A DNA stretch of 64,000 nucleotides from Pampus argenteus. Its lineage: Eukaryota > Chordata > Actinopteri > Scombriformes > Stromateidae. The stretch is taken from positions 6,925,501 through 6,989,500 of the forward strand of contig CM072871.1 of assembly GCA_036937835.1 (NCBI GenBank), written 5' to 3'. Shown here piece by piece: positions 48,301 to 61,140 of the stretch. A model generated the notes under the pieces. That model did not search any database. It was not told the origin of the DNA and was given only the letters and a program-made list of their open reading frames with translations. Numbering within the stretch: position 1 is the stretch's first letter; each line of letters begins with the position of its first letter. The position numbers and the translations under genes are program-made.

Positions 48301-51300
48301 ATCTTGCATGTTCACAGACAGCTGATGACTAATGAGATCTGCCTTCTGTGGGGAAACAGCAAAAGGTACCTGCACAGAGGAAACATAAAGAGGGGAGGAA
48401 AAAGTTTTCAGCACTTCAACACACACACACACGCACGCACGCACACGTGCGGGCGGCCAGAGCCAAAAGCTTTGTCTTGTTTTTTGTCTCAGACTACATC
48501 AGGCTGCTGAGGTTGTCATAAACATTTGTCTGTCTGGAGGATGTGAATCATCCCCTTTCATTCACACACTTTGCCTCCTCTCTTATTATTCTCTGCCTGC
48601 TTGTCTTTAGGTTTCCTTCCATTATTTCAGATGCATTTCTATGCCCAGATTCCCCTCTCTCTCTAAGCTCAAAGGAACACAGTGTACATGGTGAAGTTAC
48701 AGTGACGCACTGAAGCACCTGTCAGTATCCGGCTTTGAACTTATACATAGAAAGAGTTGAGAAATTAGACAAACTGTGGGATACACTGGTGTCACGCTTC
48801 ACGCAGGCTGCAGAAAACTGAAAGATATTCTCTCATGTTTTTGCAAAAACACTCAGCAGGTGTGTAGAGAATATACTGATGACCAACTACTAACCACAAA
48901 GTGAAGACAAGGAGCACAAGAGACAGTTTGAGACAGAAGAACAAAGAAAAACTAATGATAAAATTTGTCTCAAGCATTAAGATCATCCAAGTTCTTCCTC
49001 TATGTGCTACGTGGTGTGAGTGGGGATGAAAATGTGAGACTGAATATATATTGTCCGACTCCCTGCGCGCATGCACATGTGCATGTTGTGAATGCTCGTA
49101 TTTATGCATGCTCATGAATGTGTGTCTGTATATGTGTGTGTCCTCTGCGGCGACCACAGTAAGTGTGTTATTGGAGCAGGGTGAGCCAGGAGCAGAAACG
49201 GCAGAAACAAACGAGGTCCTGTGCAACCTCGAGACTGTTCCATGAATCATCCAGGAACTTATACAGTACCTCGCAGCCTTCAGCTCGCAGTTAATAACTT
49301 CCTGTGCAATGTTTCCCACAGTGGGATGATTTAGACATTAAAATCCATTCTGTTTTAACCGTATTCTCCAGAAAACACACATAAATCAGCAGAACGTAAG
49401 AGAATTAACACTGCTTTTGTGTTGTAGAGCCAATTCTGGCACCAAAACAAGAGTGGAGAGATGAAACCAAAATTTCCCTGAGCCATCACTCCTACAGTAA
49501 AGAACCAGAGACAGAAAAATAAAGAAAAAAAGTTATTTCTGCATTAACACTGAACACCTCCTCCAGTTGGTTTTAAACAAAAGGAGGAGGTGTTCAGTGT
49601 TTCTGGGGCTATTTCTGCTGCCGGAGAATCAGTTAAATCGTGTAGATGTGTGCTTGCGTGTGTGCACACTTGACTGCAGCACACACACAATAAACAAGTG
49701 CAACGATGTCATCAAAGGCAGCCAGAAGGGAAGCCCACAGTCAGATCCGTCAGTCTGTAATTTTCTTTTTACTCTTACTGTAGTGGCAAAGGTCTGCGTT
49801 CCCACGTTTGTGTGACAGCCTGTATTTATGCCCCCCACGAGGTACATACGTGTGTGTGTAGAGCTAATGGAGACTGACACAAGGACTGACATGGATGCTG
49901 AGCTGTGCTGTGCTGCGCTGGGCCAGGCGGTCTAACCCAACAGCAGGGATAAACTATAAATAGACCATCTCATCCATCCCCAACACTCCCCCCATCCCCC
50001 TTTTATTCTCCCATTCCCTCTTCGCCTTTTGCTTTATCTGCAGACCTGTTTTATTACCATTTGCTCTCTTTCTATTTCCTATGCCAACTCCCATGTCCCT
50101 TCCCCGCATACACCTGTCCCCTTATCATCTCCTCTCCTTAAATCATCACCATTTTCAGTCTCCTTGTGTCTCCCATTTCCCAGGTTTGTGTCCTGAAAAA
50201 AAGATAGCAAAAAAATAAATAAATACTGGAATAACAAACAGGCCAACACCAATCTTGTGATCTTACAAGAGGAAGGGGGGTGGGGTGGGCTAGTTAAGGG
50301 GAGATGGAGGAGATGGAGTTATGTAAGCGATGATAATCCCCTCCCAACCCTGCATAGTAAATGAGACAGGATGACACTGGCCTCATTTTATCCGCTTGTC
50401 TCTGCATCCCCGCTGCTGCCCCTCCAAAACCGCTCTGTCTCCACCTTAATCTATCTGTTTGATCTTCGACAGCAGCTACATTTTAAACTCAACACACACA
50501 CAAATCTCTGCTGCTGCTGCTGCTGACAACGAACAGGAGTTTGAGACAGAACTTTTATATAATTTATGGTTTCATTGTGAAGATGTCCTCAGAAAATATG
50601 CATTCCCTTTCCTTCCCCGCTTAACTTTACCCTCATATAAACGACAGCATCAGATTTTTTTGGTGTTTTATGTTTCTTATGTAACACGAAGCAGCCCGGC
50701 CAGTGAAAAAGGAGCGAGGTATTTTCCCATCCAACAAACTGCACTGACAACGACTATAAACATTCCAGGTCCTCTCAAATACACACCTCAGGACGCTCGT
50801 TTTCTAAATGTGGAGCATAAAAATTAAAAATCTCAGTGCTTAACAACACATCTTCAAAAATTATGACTTAAAACAAATTAATTATATTGATCCGCTTTAA
50901 TATGGCATAGGCCTGATGACCCTCACCCCTCCAGCCGCTCTCTTCTTAACTCTAACCCGACAGTCTGACCTTTCCTCACCGCAGCCTTCTCGCCCCAAAC
51001 ACCCTAATCTGCAGTGGTATGTTTCGCGGGGTCAACAGGGCCAGCAGAGTGAGCTTATTGCACTAGCAGACTATCAAGTCTTACAGCTCAAAAACAATGA
51101 TTGAATCATCTCACAGGGGATAAGTACTTACGCAGACTTTGCCTTTAACACACCCGGATACATTTTTTTAAAGAGTCTCTTAATAAGAAATATACTGAGC
51201 GAGACTATGAAGACACTTTTTCTAAATTACTGCACTGCAATGTCTTGTTACTTATCCAAATATTTATAACAATATAGCGGTGATAAACAGAAATCACCCA

Positions 51301-54300
51301 GTAATATTAGGCCATAATGATGAATCAGTTGGGTTGTAAGACTTTTTACCGCCTATCTGAGTTAAGTTACACAGGCAGAGGAATCCTTCACTTGTGCGCT
51401 CACAGTTTAACATTAATAAAGGATTACCAACAACTTAAAAAAACATTTGTAAGTATTGAAACAGTTGGTAAAATGGTAAAATGCTGTTTTAAATGATATA
51501 TACTATACTCTGGGTTTTGATAGAAAACAGGACAGCCCCCCCCCATTGGTCCCGTCATAACAAGGAGGTCCCTGGTACCAATGATGCCCTTTAGCCCACC
51601 TCTCAAATCCTCCTGCTCAGACAGGACGCACCGCTAAACTTTGACCTACTTCTTGTCTGCTCTCAGTCTGGAGTGAGGATGGGGTGGGGGGTGCATAAAA
51701 AAACGCCAAGACCCCAAACACAGCAAGCTTCATGCTGATCCTGCCTGTTAATAATATGAATATCAAAGGCTTATTCGGACAATGCATCTTTTGAATGTCA
51801 AATCGCAAAGGGAAGCTGAGGGAGGATTGAGGACGCATGCATGTAAAAGAATCACACTGGACTCATTGTTTTTCATTAAAAATGCAGAGAAACACACACA
51901 TATGCGCCGTATATCTCATGCTAAGGACTCGTTTTCACTTTTCAGCCATGAGACAAACCCCCGTCCTCCTTCTTTTATCTGTGCGTCTTTCCAAGAAATC
52001 TCACTCAGCAGATGGACACAATCCTCCATAACCAATTCTCTGCAGGATAACACACAGCAGACTAAGACACCGTGACACAAAGGCGGACAACACCTCCATG
52101 ATTCAGCACCATCAGTCTGAGCCAATTTTCAGTTCTGACAGTGACAGCATCACTTCATACAGCGCAGCTATGTTTGAAATCTGCCAAATGTTTCATAAGC
52201 CCAGAGCAGCGTCCAGGCCAGCTGAGGCCTGGCAATCCACATGTGATGGGGACCGCAGAGCGATGAAGGCTGACTTGGAACGAGAGGGTGGTGGGAGTTA
52301 TGTTACACGGCTGGGACGGCATCCCAGAGGTTCCCGGAAAAATTCAGGGAACATCGGGGCCTTATATGTGCGAAAGACTGAAAGAGACAAAAGGAAGGGC
52401 GATCTTTTTAGGGGGTTGAGGCATCTGCCACCGATTAAAAAGCACAGATGGATTCCACAGTTTCTCCATTGAGAGATACAGTATCCAGGGACCCTGATGT
52501 AAACAATTTCTCATGGTTAAAACTTCCCAGCACCCCCCTCTTCTTCCTCTACACTCTGCTTCCACGAGACAAGCAGACCACAGTTGACCCAAGCTAGTCA
52601 GCTGATGCAGGAAGGGGGAGGGCATTGTGTGGTACGCATTCAGCCAAGGGGTCATCTGGCAGACGCATCCTCCAAGCTGGCTTCACTCCGCTGAGCAAAA
52701 CACACACACACACACGCAGACAGGGGTACAAGCTGGCCAAGAGGGTGGAGAAAATCTAATCTATAAATCAGAAACATGCCCAAACAACTGGGTGTCAACA
52801 GATCTTTGCTTATGTTATTAGCTCAGAGGTGTCCTGCTGAAAATTTAATTCTGCTGAGGCGGGAGAAGTAGACAACGGTAAAGGAGACGGTTTTGTCTTT
52901 TGTGTGTTTTGCAAAGACGAAAAATCATATGTGTTCATAGGCTCCTCTAAAAATCCTGAGGAAATCACAGCTAAACTGAACCAGTAGGAGCCATTGAGCT
53001 TTCATACCCGAATCAATAATTCATGTTTCGCTTCCCTTGCTGGCACAAATTAGGCTTCCAATACAGGGAAATCAACAAACGGCTTAATCAATGACGTTCA
53101 CACTTGTAAGGAAGCAGGTGTAATTAGTCACTCTGACAAAAAAGATTTCTTCTCCGATTTCAAGCTGGAAGAAGAAGAAAAAAAAATGTCTCTTGACTGA
53201 ACAAATCAAGAGAGAACAGAATTCGTTTTTCTCTAAGGTAAGATTGCTACTAATACTTTCTACAAGAGCAATAAAAGCATCTAATAGTTGCAGCTGCAGG
53301 TCATCTCCAGCCGGTCGACTCCCGGCCTCCTCAAACCGTCCCATCTTCTACCAGCCTCCATTCTGGACCGAACACTTGTGTCATCCATCAATCTTGTGTT
53401 TGTGCGTGTGTGTGTGGTCTGCTGTTTCAGCACTGCCTATTTTGGCCCTCATACATCAACCTCCTGACAGCAATGAAGTGACGCTTTGTGACATATGAGG
53501 CCACTTTACCTTCTCCTCGCAGAGCCAAAGAGAGAAATGGATAGAAAGGCAGTGCTGTGCTCAGACGGGGTTGACGGATAGATGAACACTGTTTGATGTG
53601 CGATGATGGTGCTCTTTGCACACAGGACAGCTGCTGCGTTTGTGCACACAAGGTTGATATCCCTTTACATAATAATCGTGGTTTGTGTCACATCAAAACA
53701 GAAACAGGAATTTAAACCTGCAATTTCAGCAATTAACTGAAGTTTCTGTAAAGTATCGCAGTGAACAAATAGACGAGTGTTGAGCAAACACACTTTGATT
53801 GGTGTCTTAATGGATGTTTGGAGCAGCTGGCAGACTTCAGCACTCCTGGTTCTAACGTGATCCGTGCCAGAGCTCTGCCTACTAATGTCCATTATACGCA
53901 GAGATACTCCACTCTGCATTGATCCTGTTTCTTCTTACAGACTCTAAGGGCTTTCAGAGCCCATCTCCCCCCTGCCATCTCACCTATCAAATTCCAACAG
54001 CAATTTAATTGACCTGCAATCCACTTAAAGTATGCAAAACAAAAAAAATAAAAACAAACACATTTTGAGTCTCTTTGTATGCTGAAGAGAGTTCTGTACA
54101 TGCAGGATAATAAACAGGCAGCGTGCAGGTTCATGGAGCATTTTATGGCTGCTTTTTGGGTGTTTTTAAGTCTGTCAATGGGACTAATGAAAGGCTGAGA
54201 CTGATGACAGCTTGACGATGACAGGCCAACAGCAGCTCAGGGCTGATGAATGGGCACGACACATGTCTTGGTGAACTCCTACAGCTCCATTTTACTCTTG

Positions 54301-57300
54301 CTTCGTTAGGCAAAACATGACAAATCTTGATCCAGTGATTTAAAAGGTCAGAAAACAGTTGCATAATGTCTTATGTGGCTCTAAACGCTTTCTTAGCATT
54401 GGACCCATGCTAAATGTCAGATTATTTCAGGCACTGCTTTTTTAATCTCTCTCACAACTTTATACAGGGGTAATTATAAATCACAGCCCTTTAAAATCAT
54501 TGCAGAAAGAAACGATCTGTATCTCGCTTTTCCTCCAGTAGACTTGATTTCCTGTAGCTTGATGGAAAAACCACCTACACACATGCATGACTTAACAAAT
54601 GTCAGTTAATTGAAGTGTTGTAGTTCAGGGAAGCTTCACAATCATCAAAAACAATTTTGACCCCATTCAATTCACAAAAAGGGCACATTTCTGTCTTTCT
54701 TTTAGACCTGATTGCTCGGAACAGACCTGGTAATTATCATCAGTACACAAGTGAAGGTCTCTGCTTCAATCACTCACCTAATGAGATGTTTTGCTATCAG
54801 TAATTGAACAGTCTGCACAATGTTAGGGTCTGAGCCTAATAAACCCAAACCCAAAATACTTCACCTGGCTTTATGTCAGACATACAAGGTCAGAAAGGCT
54901 GCACTTATAGACAGTTACAGAAAATAAACGCAGTCTGTGTTTAGTACTATCAAAGAAAGTCAGACACTGGAACTAATACAAAATTAGACTTTTTACAGTG
55001 AAAAGAACATTTTATATTGTTTTATAACTGGGTGTAATTGCACATTAAATGTTGAAAATTAGATCTAAAATCATGTGGATTAACTAAACTAATTTCATCT
55101 GGTTTTGTAAAGAAATAAATCAGTGAGCTAAAGGTTTCTGTGTCTGGCTTTAGTATTTATTTAAGAAACATGAACTTTTAATATCTTTAAGCATCTATAA
55201 TCAAGTTCCTATAAAAGTTCAATTGTTCAACTGAGCTACAACTAAGCAGCAAGGCGAGCATGTAGATACCTGCATGCCGCCATGGGAAGATGTTTTAAAG
55301 TAAAGTCTGATGTAAACATGAAACCTGCTCTATCAGGCTCGCACAAAACACAAAACACACACTAATACTGCTTAAGTTCTGCAAATCTGTTTTGGAAGAA
55401 CAGTTGATATGCAACATAATCGGATGAACGCTGAGTCAATTCTGTTTCTGAGGCTGACAGTTTGTCTTTCCTCCAACAGTGAGGACATTGTTTTCACATG
55501 AGCAATGAAAAATGAAAAATTTCTACATGTGAAAAGATGACATATAATTGGGAATAATCACTACTAGAGATTAAAAGAACCACTCAGTGCTTTCAGTCCA
55601 ATCCTTCAAATGCAAGTCGATAAAATGCATCTACAAATGAACCACGTCGCTTCATTTAAATTAACACTTGAGCACTAATTTCGCTGCCAGTTTATGAGGT
55701 TAGGTGGCCTACTGCACGCCCACATCGACCTGCATGACTGATCTGCCATTTCCTGTTTTTAGTGCAAAATGTTTCTTTTGATAAACAGACAAGTTACAGC
55801 TTTTAAAACACAGCACATTTGAAGCTCGCCTTTAGCAGATGCACATAATCTACTACCTTGTATATACTGTAGAGCTGCAACAATGAATGAAACAATGAAA
55901 ATGCATAATTTCTATAAAACTATTTTGCTAATCAATTTAATGTTTAAGTCATATTTCACGCAAAAATACCAATTATTGCCTGGTTACTGTGAAAAATAAA
56001 AACTATATGACACAAGCAAAGCCATTAGTGATGTTGCAAAACTTTCAATCCAGAATGAGTCTTTAAAAGCAGGAAAAGAAAGGTCACTGCAAACCCAGGC
56101 AGCTACTAATTACAGTTTCACATACAGGGTAGTCTTTGTGTGTGTGTGTGGAGTCTGACTGACAGTTTGTCTCTCCCCTGCTGTGCTCTCGCTCTTGTCC
56201 TGTTTTAATGGGCTGACAGCGAGAAACTCTGACGGAAATCTCAATGACGCACCCGCTGTTAGACACATCACAGCTGAGGGAAAACTGGATGTCAGAACCA
56301 ACATTACTCTCACAAACTGTATCTACAAAAAAAAAAAAAAAAAAAGATGAAGAAGACAAGTGCACAAGGAGACACTGAACTGCAGCATAACATCAAACAG
56401 ATCTGACGTGAAACTTTAGACGTGAAACCAAGAAAACATATCTGTTGAGCTCCTTTGAGGGGATGGTTCCCTAAAAGGAATAAGGGACCTATATTACTTA
56501 CTTACTTACTTACACACACACACACACACCTGACATTTCACATGAAAGCTCAGTACTAGGTTAGAAAGCACAAGAGATTTCCTGGTTTGTACCAAAACGT
56601 ACCAAAGGTGGCGTTTAATAAGAGCAGTATGAGGTGGCGTTTCTGTTGTGCAAAGGCATTCAGGGTCTATATTACATCATGATGATGACAATGAATTAAA
56701 TATGCCAACATGCTGCTTGCTGTTAATCACATCCACCACTCAATGTCATCATCATCATCATTGCTGCAGCGAAATGAAAAGGCAGTCCGTCATCGTTTTT
56801 AATACCAGATGGCTGTGGAGGCATTTTGCTAATTGAGCATCACAGGTGTGGACCAGCAGTTTATCGTGAGATACACTGTATGCGTAATGTGGGATTTTCC
56901 TTCATTTCTTAAGTAAGAGTACTCCTGAATGCACAGATGTGACCTCCATATAGCTGTCTTCTAGTTTTGCCTCACACATATTTGTTAACTTGTTTATTTG
57001 ACTGTAGACGCACAAAGCTGAAAAGAAATTTAACGATGGAGAAAAAATAAATAAAACAGTTTTAAGACTCTAAAATGTGACAAGCTATCAAAAGCACATT
57101 GACCATGACTTTAGTAATAATCTCGCTCGGCTGCCTCACATGTCGCTCCTTCAGGCCTTCTCCCGCCTGTGAAGGAGCCATGTGATAAAATGATCCTTCA
57201 GCATCACACCCTGCTCTCCGCCTCTTTAGCTGTTCCAATCCTGGGCGCCCGACAGCTTGGTTATCACCCCCCCCCCAAAACACCACCACCAAATCCCCTT

Positions 57301-58474
57301 CTTCCCTCTTCTGTCTCTCTCTGTATGTGTCCTGCCACCTTCCTCATTCCTCCACCCCCTGCCTGTGCTGTGCTGTGGTGACAGGGCAGGATGATATAGA
57401 GTCTCCCAGTGAGGTGGCGTGATGTCTGAGCACTAAGTTTACCCTATGGAGGGGTGATATAATGCCGCTGGCCTGTACAGTAGAGGAAGGAGCATGTGGG
57501 TGCAGGACATTTACGAATTCACATTTTCAGCGTACATGCATGTCTTCATCTTTGCATTCTAGCTGTGAAAAACATGAAGTCCAAACAATCAATCAACTAC
57601 AGGGAGGGTGTTCACCACAGATGAGGAAGAGATGGAGAGGATCCCGGGCATGCTGTTCCTTCAGCGTTTATATCTGCTCCGGCGGGGATTATTTATGGTC
57701 CAATCAGACCTTGGGCGTTTCCATTTCAACTCAAAACTAATCCATATATTAAAGTAAGCCTTGAGAGCATAAAACAAATGATGCTGAGGTCTCTCTCTCT
57801 CTCACTCGCTGTGAAATTTGCTCTCCTGCTCTCCGCTCCTCTCTGTTTTTAACAAACCAGCTGCAGATATCATGAGTCAGAGAGAAATGACATGACAAGA
57901 AATAGAAGAATGCATGTGTGTGAGAGACAGTTGCAAAGAGGGAGCCAAAACCCCCTTCACAGGAACAGCTGGATGGAGACACAGAGCAAAGCTTATTCTC
58001 CAGTTTCTCTCCCTCATACCTTCTTTTTTCTTCTCTCACACATACACACACACACACACACAGAAAGAGAGAGAACCAGTGCAAAACAAATGAATTCAGT
58101 GCAAGAAGCTGGTGGAAAAACTCAAAGTCACTGCATTCAACTGGATCAAGCACAGATTATACTGGAGCAAATGACTCAGATAAATCAAACTATCAATAAC
58201 CAATTAATCATGTAAACTGAGACATGCACACACACACATGCACACACTAAAACAACCTCCATTATGACAAAAATATCCTGTAAATGACCATAAACCACGC
58301 TTGTCTTAGTTCAATTTGGTGAAGTAAGTTACTGTCAAATGCATGATAAATGTGACAGAAAGCTTTCTAACAGGGTCAGTAACTTTAATTAACCCCCTGT
58401 TAAAGGAAAATACAACAGAAAAACATCAAACTATCCAACCAAGTCACTGTTGCACGCCGCGTTTGTCCACTCAC
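48301..58474 (-). other. Probable lzts2 intron 1, part 4
   Basis: Noncoding DNA ending at a strong donor on the minus strand (GAG/GTGAGT) just below 58475. It holds a perfect 19-bp hairpin at 49546-49601, a (CTG)n run near 50507-50524, an A run at 56326-56344, an ACTT run near 56496-56512 that passes into CA repeats, and a C run at 57267-57277. Some open frames of 90-175 codons here lack any family resemblance. Long AT-rich unique stretches (about 53-55.9 kb) may hold regulatory DNA, but nothing specific can be shown. Confidence 0.5.
49546..49601. repeat. Perfect 19-bp inverted repeat (hairpin)
   Basis: The arms at 49546-49564 (AACACTGAACACCTCCTCC) and 49583-49601 are exact reverse complements with an 18-base spacer. 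It is too short for a typical animal pre-miRNA with a 22-bp duplex plus basal stem, and has no visible transposon signature. Confidence 0.95.
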
Positions 58475-58628
58475 CTCAAACAAGATGTTTGCAGCAATAC
58501 TTCCAACAATTAAGATTTTCTGCGTGTATCCGTTTGTGTGAGAGTTCAACTTTTCTAATAATAGTAATAATAACAACAACAACAAAAAAAAAGAGCACAC
58601 AACAATAACTCTTCTTGTCTTTCTGCAG

Positions 58629-58859
58629 TTACGATGTTTTCTCCTTAAACACGTCCGGATCCAGAGCAGCTCGGTAGAGGATCCGCTGCTGCTGCTGCTG
58701 CTGCTGCTCTGACTCTGAGTCGTGTTCGGTCCTCTCACCGGCAGAGCCCGGTCTGCTGCTCGGCGGGGGCGGGCTCACACTCTCTGCTCCAGCAGGGGCT
58801 CGACTGACTGCTGCTGATCCACAACACCGAGGGTTAGGACAGGGGGGAAGGGGCTCCAC
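58629..58859 (-). CDS. Upstream ORF or unrecognised N-terminal coding exon with polyglutamine
   Basis: A 76-codon frame begins MEPLPPC, is rich in Pro, Ser and Ala, and has a seven-Gln run encoded by CAG repeats, then RILYRAALDPDVFKEKTS and a stop. It lies wholly in the candidate lzts2 leader exon, so if that exon is spliced to the start exon this is an upstream ORF. It matches no family I recognise. GC-rich promoter DNA often has open frames by chance, so translation is uncertain. Confidence 0.25.
   Translation of the reverse strand: MEPLPPCPNPRCCGSAAVSRAPAGAESVSPPPPSSRPGSAGERTEHDSESEQQQQQQQRILYRAALDPDVFKEKTS
58684..58708. repeat. (CTG/CAG)8 trinucleotide repeat
   Basis: Eight uninterrupted GCT units on the plus strand (AGC on the minus strand) inside the candidate lzts2 leader exon. 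A shorter CTG run occurs near 50507. Confidence 0.95.
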
Positions 58860-60829
58860 AAGAGGGGGCTGCGACGAGCAACTTCTCCAGCTGCAACAAC
58901 TCTTTGTATTAATAAATGTAGATTTCCTTCATTCTTTATTTGTTTTAAAACTCACATGCACACATTTGCCAGTCTATTCTGAAATGTTTTTTTTTCATGT
59001 AAGCTCAATATTTCTGGTTGTAAATCAGCGGCAGCTGTACCATTAGATAGACTGCTTATTAAATATTCAACAGAGGTGCATTTAAGTTAAACCAGTCTGT
59101 TTTAAAAGGGTACCTAATTGAAATTGCAGCTTTCAACAAGAGAATACAAGATGCATAAAAGAACAGGTTGCATACAGAGATGGTTTTCACCGTGAATTAT
59201 AGACATATTTGAAAATATTAAAAATACTCTGTTTAGGTTTGTGTCTAAGTTTTTTTCACCAAAAGAAGTTCAAATACATCATTATAATCATTAAACTGAC
59301 ATTTCCTCATTGTAACTATTGCACATACAGTATGTGGTGGAAATGAGGGACTGCAGAGGTCCAATACTGGGATCAAATCACTGGCCTGTGCAGGTGCTGC
59401 TATACGCTTATGTAGCACATGGAGAGTCAGTATGTGATAATGTACAGTTACAATACATGCAAATTAGTATTACAATAACGGATTAATTGAAAAAAAAAAA
59501 AAAAAAGAAGCAAATGTTGCATCACAGTTAAAGCAGGTGAGCCAGCTGCTTACAGGTGGGTTCTTTGAACTTTCATGTGGGGAGGTTCCCGCCCACCGCC
59601 TTCTGTTCGCTCACACACCCAGGAAACACAATACGGGGTCTTCTCTTCTCACCACAATAGACCGCCACCTGTCAGATTTATCCATGAAAGAGGAGCTGCG
59701 TGAATGACTGAATGAAGTAATTTGTTAGAGGTATGTATGTATTGATTTCCACAAGGTCTAAAGGTGAAAAAAATCCCTGCCAGTCAAAAAGAGTTGTCTG
59801 CCAGTAGAACAGCGTAATATAACGCAGGTGTGTCATGGATACAAACATTTATATACGGCTGGATCAGTTATCAACACTATTATAATTAAAATAAACTAAA
59901 AATGGACAACAGGTGCACAGGACATTTATTTAATTGTAATTCTCGTTCAAAGAGTGGCTTCACACTATTCGATTAGCCCGCAGCCTCCACAGCGTCACCT
60001 TGTTGTGTCTTTGATGTTCGGCCTCAGTAGAAAGATATTCAGGAGCTCTGTCACTGCTGAACTCTAACTGACCTCTCCTCCTCTGCGTACAACATAGCAA
60101 TTTAATTTCCTGCACCAATGCCAAGTATGTAACCTCTTCCTCTGCCCTCCTGCTCATCTCTCCCCTCAGATTGTCAACCACCTCTGGTCCTTTTTCCCAT
60201 TCCCTCCTTCATCTCATGTTATTTCATCCACATAAGCGCCATCGTTTTCCTCTCTGCCATATTCCACCTCCACCCCTCCATTCACCATCCACCAGCTCTC
60301 CTTTCCTCAAACCTTTCTCCTTTTTAATCGTCTCCATGGTTCATTTCAACTTCAGGCTTCGGCAGCCTGCAACACTAATATGATTTCCAGTTTAAATGAA
60401 ACGTGCAAATGTGCTGAAGTCTGTCCTTTTCCCCAGTGGGTTCCTATTGGAGTCTACTTCATTAGTCCGGGGTGGGTGGAGATTTTTTTTTTCTTCCTGA
60501 ACTGCAGAAGATTAAAGTTGAATATTTTCTAGGCGCCAGGTTTGTGGAATCTCAGAAGCTCTGTTAGTTTATGGTCTTCTTCCACAAAGTATGCATGTGT
60601 GTGCAGTTGCAGCTGTGTAGATCTCTGTGCGCTCGAGTGTGTGTTCTAAAAAAAAAAAATCCTTGCCGATGGCGGCCTGTGGGATTTGTGCACAACTTGT
60701 ATTTCATAATCACTGAGAGGAGGATGCTGCTTATGCAAAGTGAAGAAAATTCCTGCTTATCCCATTTTTCCTAAATTTTTGCTGGAATTACGTGTTTTCA
60801 GCATCGTCAGCAGCATGAATCGGTCCACT

Positions 60830-61140
60830 CCCGACTGAATCTATCTCAACAACTATCGGATAGATTGCCATTAAACTTTGAACAGACATTCATGGTCCCC
60901 TGAGGAAGAATCCTAATGACTCCCCACTTTTCCTCTAGCCACCATGAGGTTGACGTGTGTGGATTTAAATTAAATGTCTTGACAATGGATGGATTGCATT
61001 GACATTTAATACAAACATATCATGTTAACCACAGGAAGAATTTATACAAAACTAATGACATTTCCACCAGCCACAGATGAACTTTATGTTTTGTGCTAAG
61101 TAGCATATGTTAACATGCAAAGATGCTAATACTACTAATA
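60830..61140 (+). repeat. Common teleost interspersed repeat, best-preserved copy in the window
   Basis: Phrases in the usual order: TATCTCAACAACTATCGGAT, AGATTGCCATTAAACTTTGA, AGACATTCATGGTCCC, TTTTCCTCTAGCCACCATGA, GGTTGACGTGTGTGG, ACAAAACTAATGACATTTCC, ACTTTATGTTTTGTGCTAA, TAGCATATGTTAACATGC. It is recognised as a repeat found at high copy in percomorph genomes; noncoding here. Confidence 0.65.

Larger units (their letters stand above)
58475..58880 (-). other. lzts2: Candidate lzts2 first (leader) exon in a GC-rich promoter region
   Basis: On the minus strand a CpG-containing, GC-rich stretch (about 58640-58880) is followed by a consensus donor, TTTGAG/GTGAGT, with exon end at 58475. The lzts2 start exon needs an upstream leader exon and no better GC-rich candidate is seen between 30.7 kb and here. 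If joined, intron 1 is about 27.8 kb. The link is inference: this exon could belong to another minus-strand transcript. An internal T-rich run with TATTATTAG near 58557 could also act as an acceptor and split the segment in two. Confidence 0.45.

Noticed and set aside
48792..49319. A 175-codon minus-strand open frame
   Set aside because: No family resemblance, irregular composition and no supporting splice or promoter context; probably chance.
57749..58153. A 134-codon minus-strand frame with Cys-Val repeats
   Set aside because: Driven by a CA microsatellite and GA-rich low-complexity DNA.
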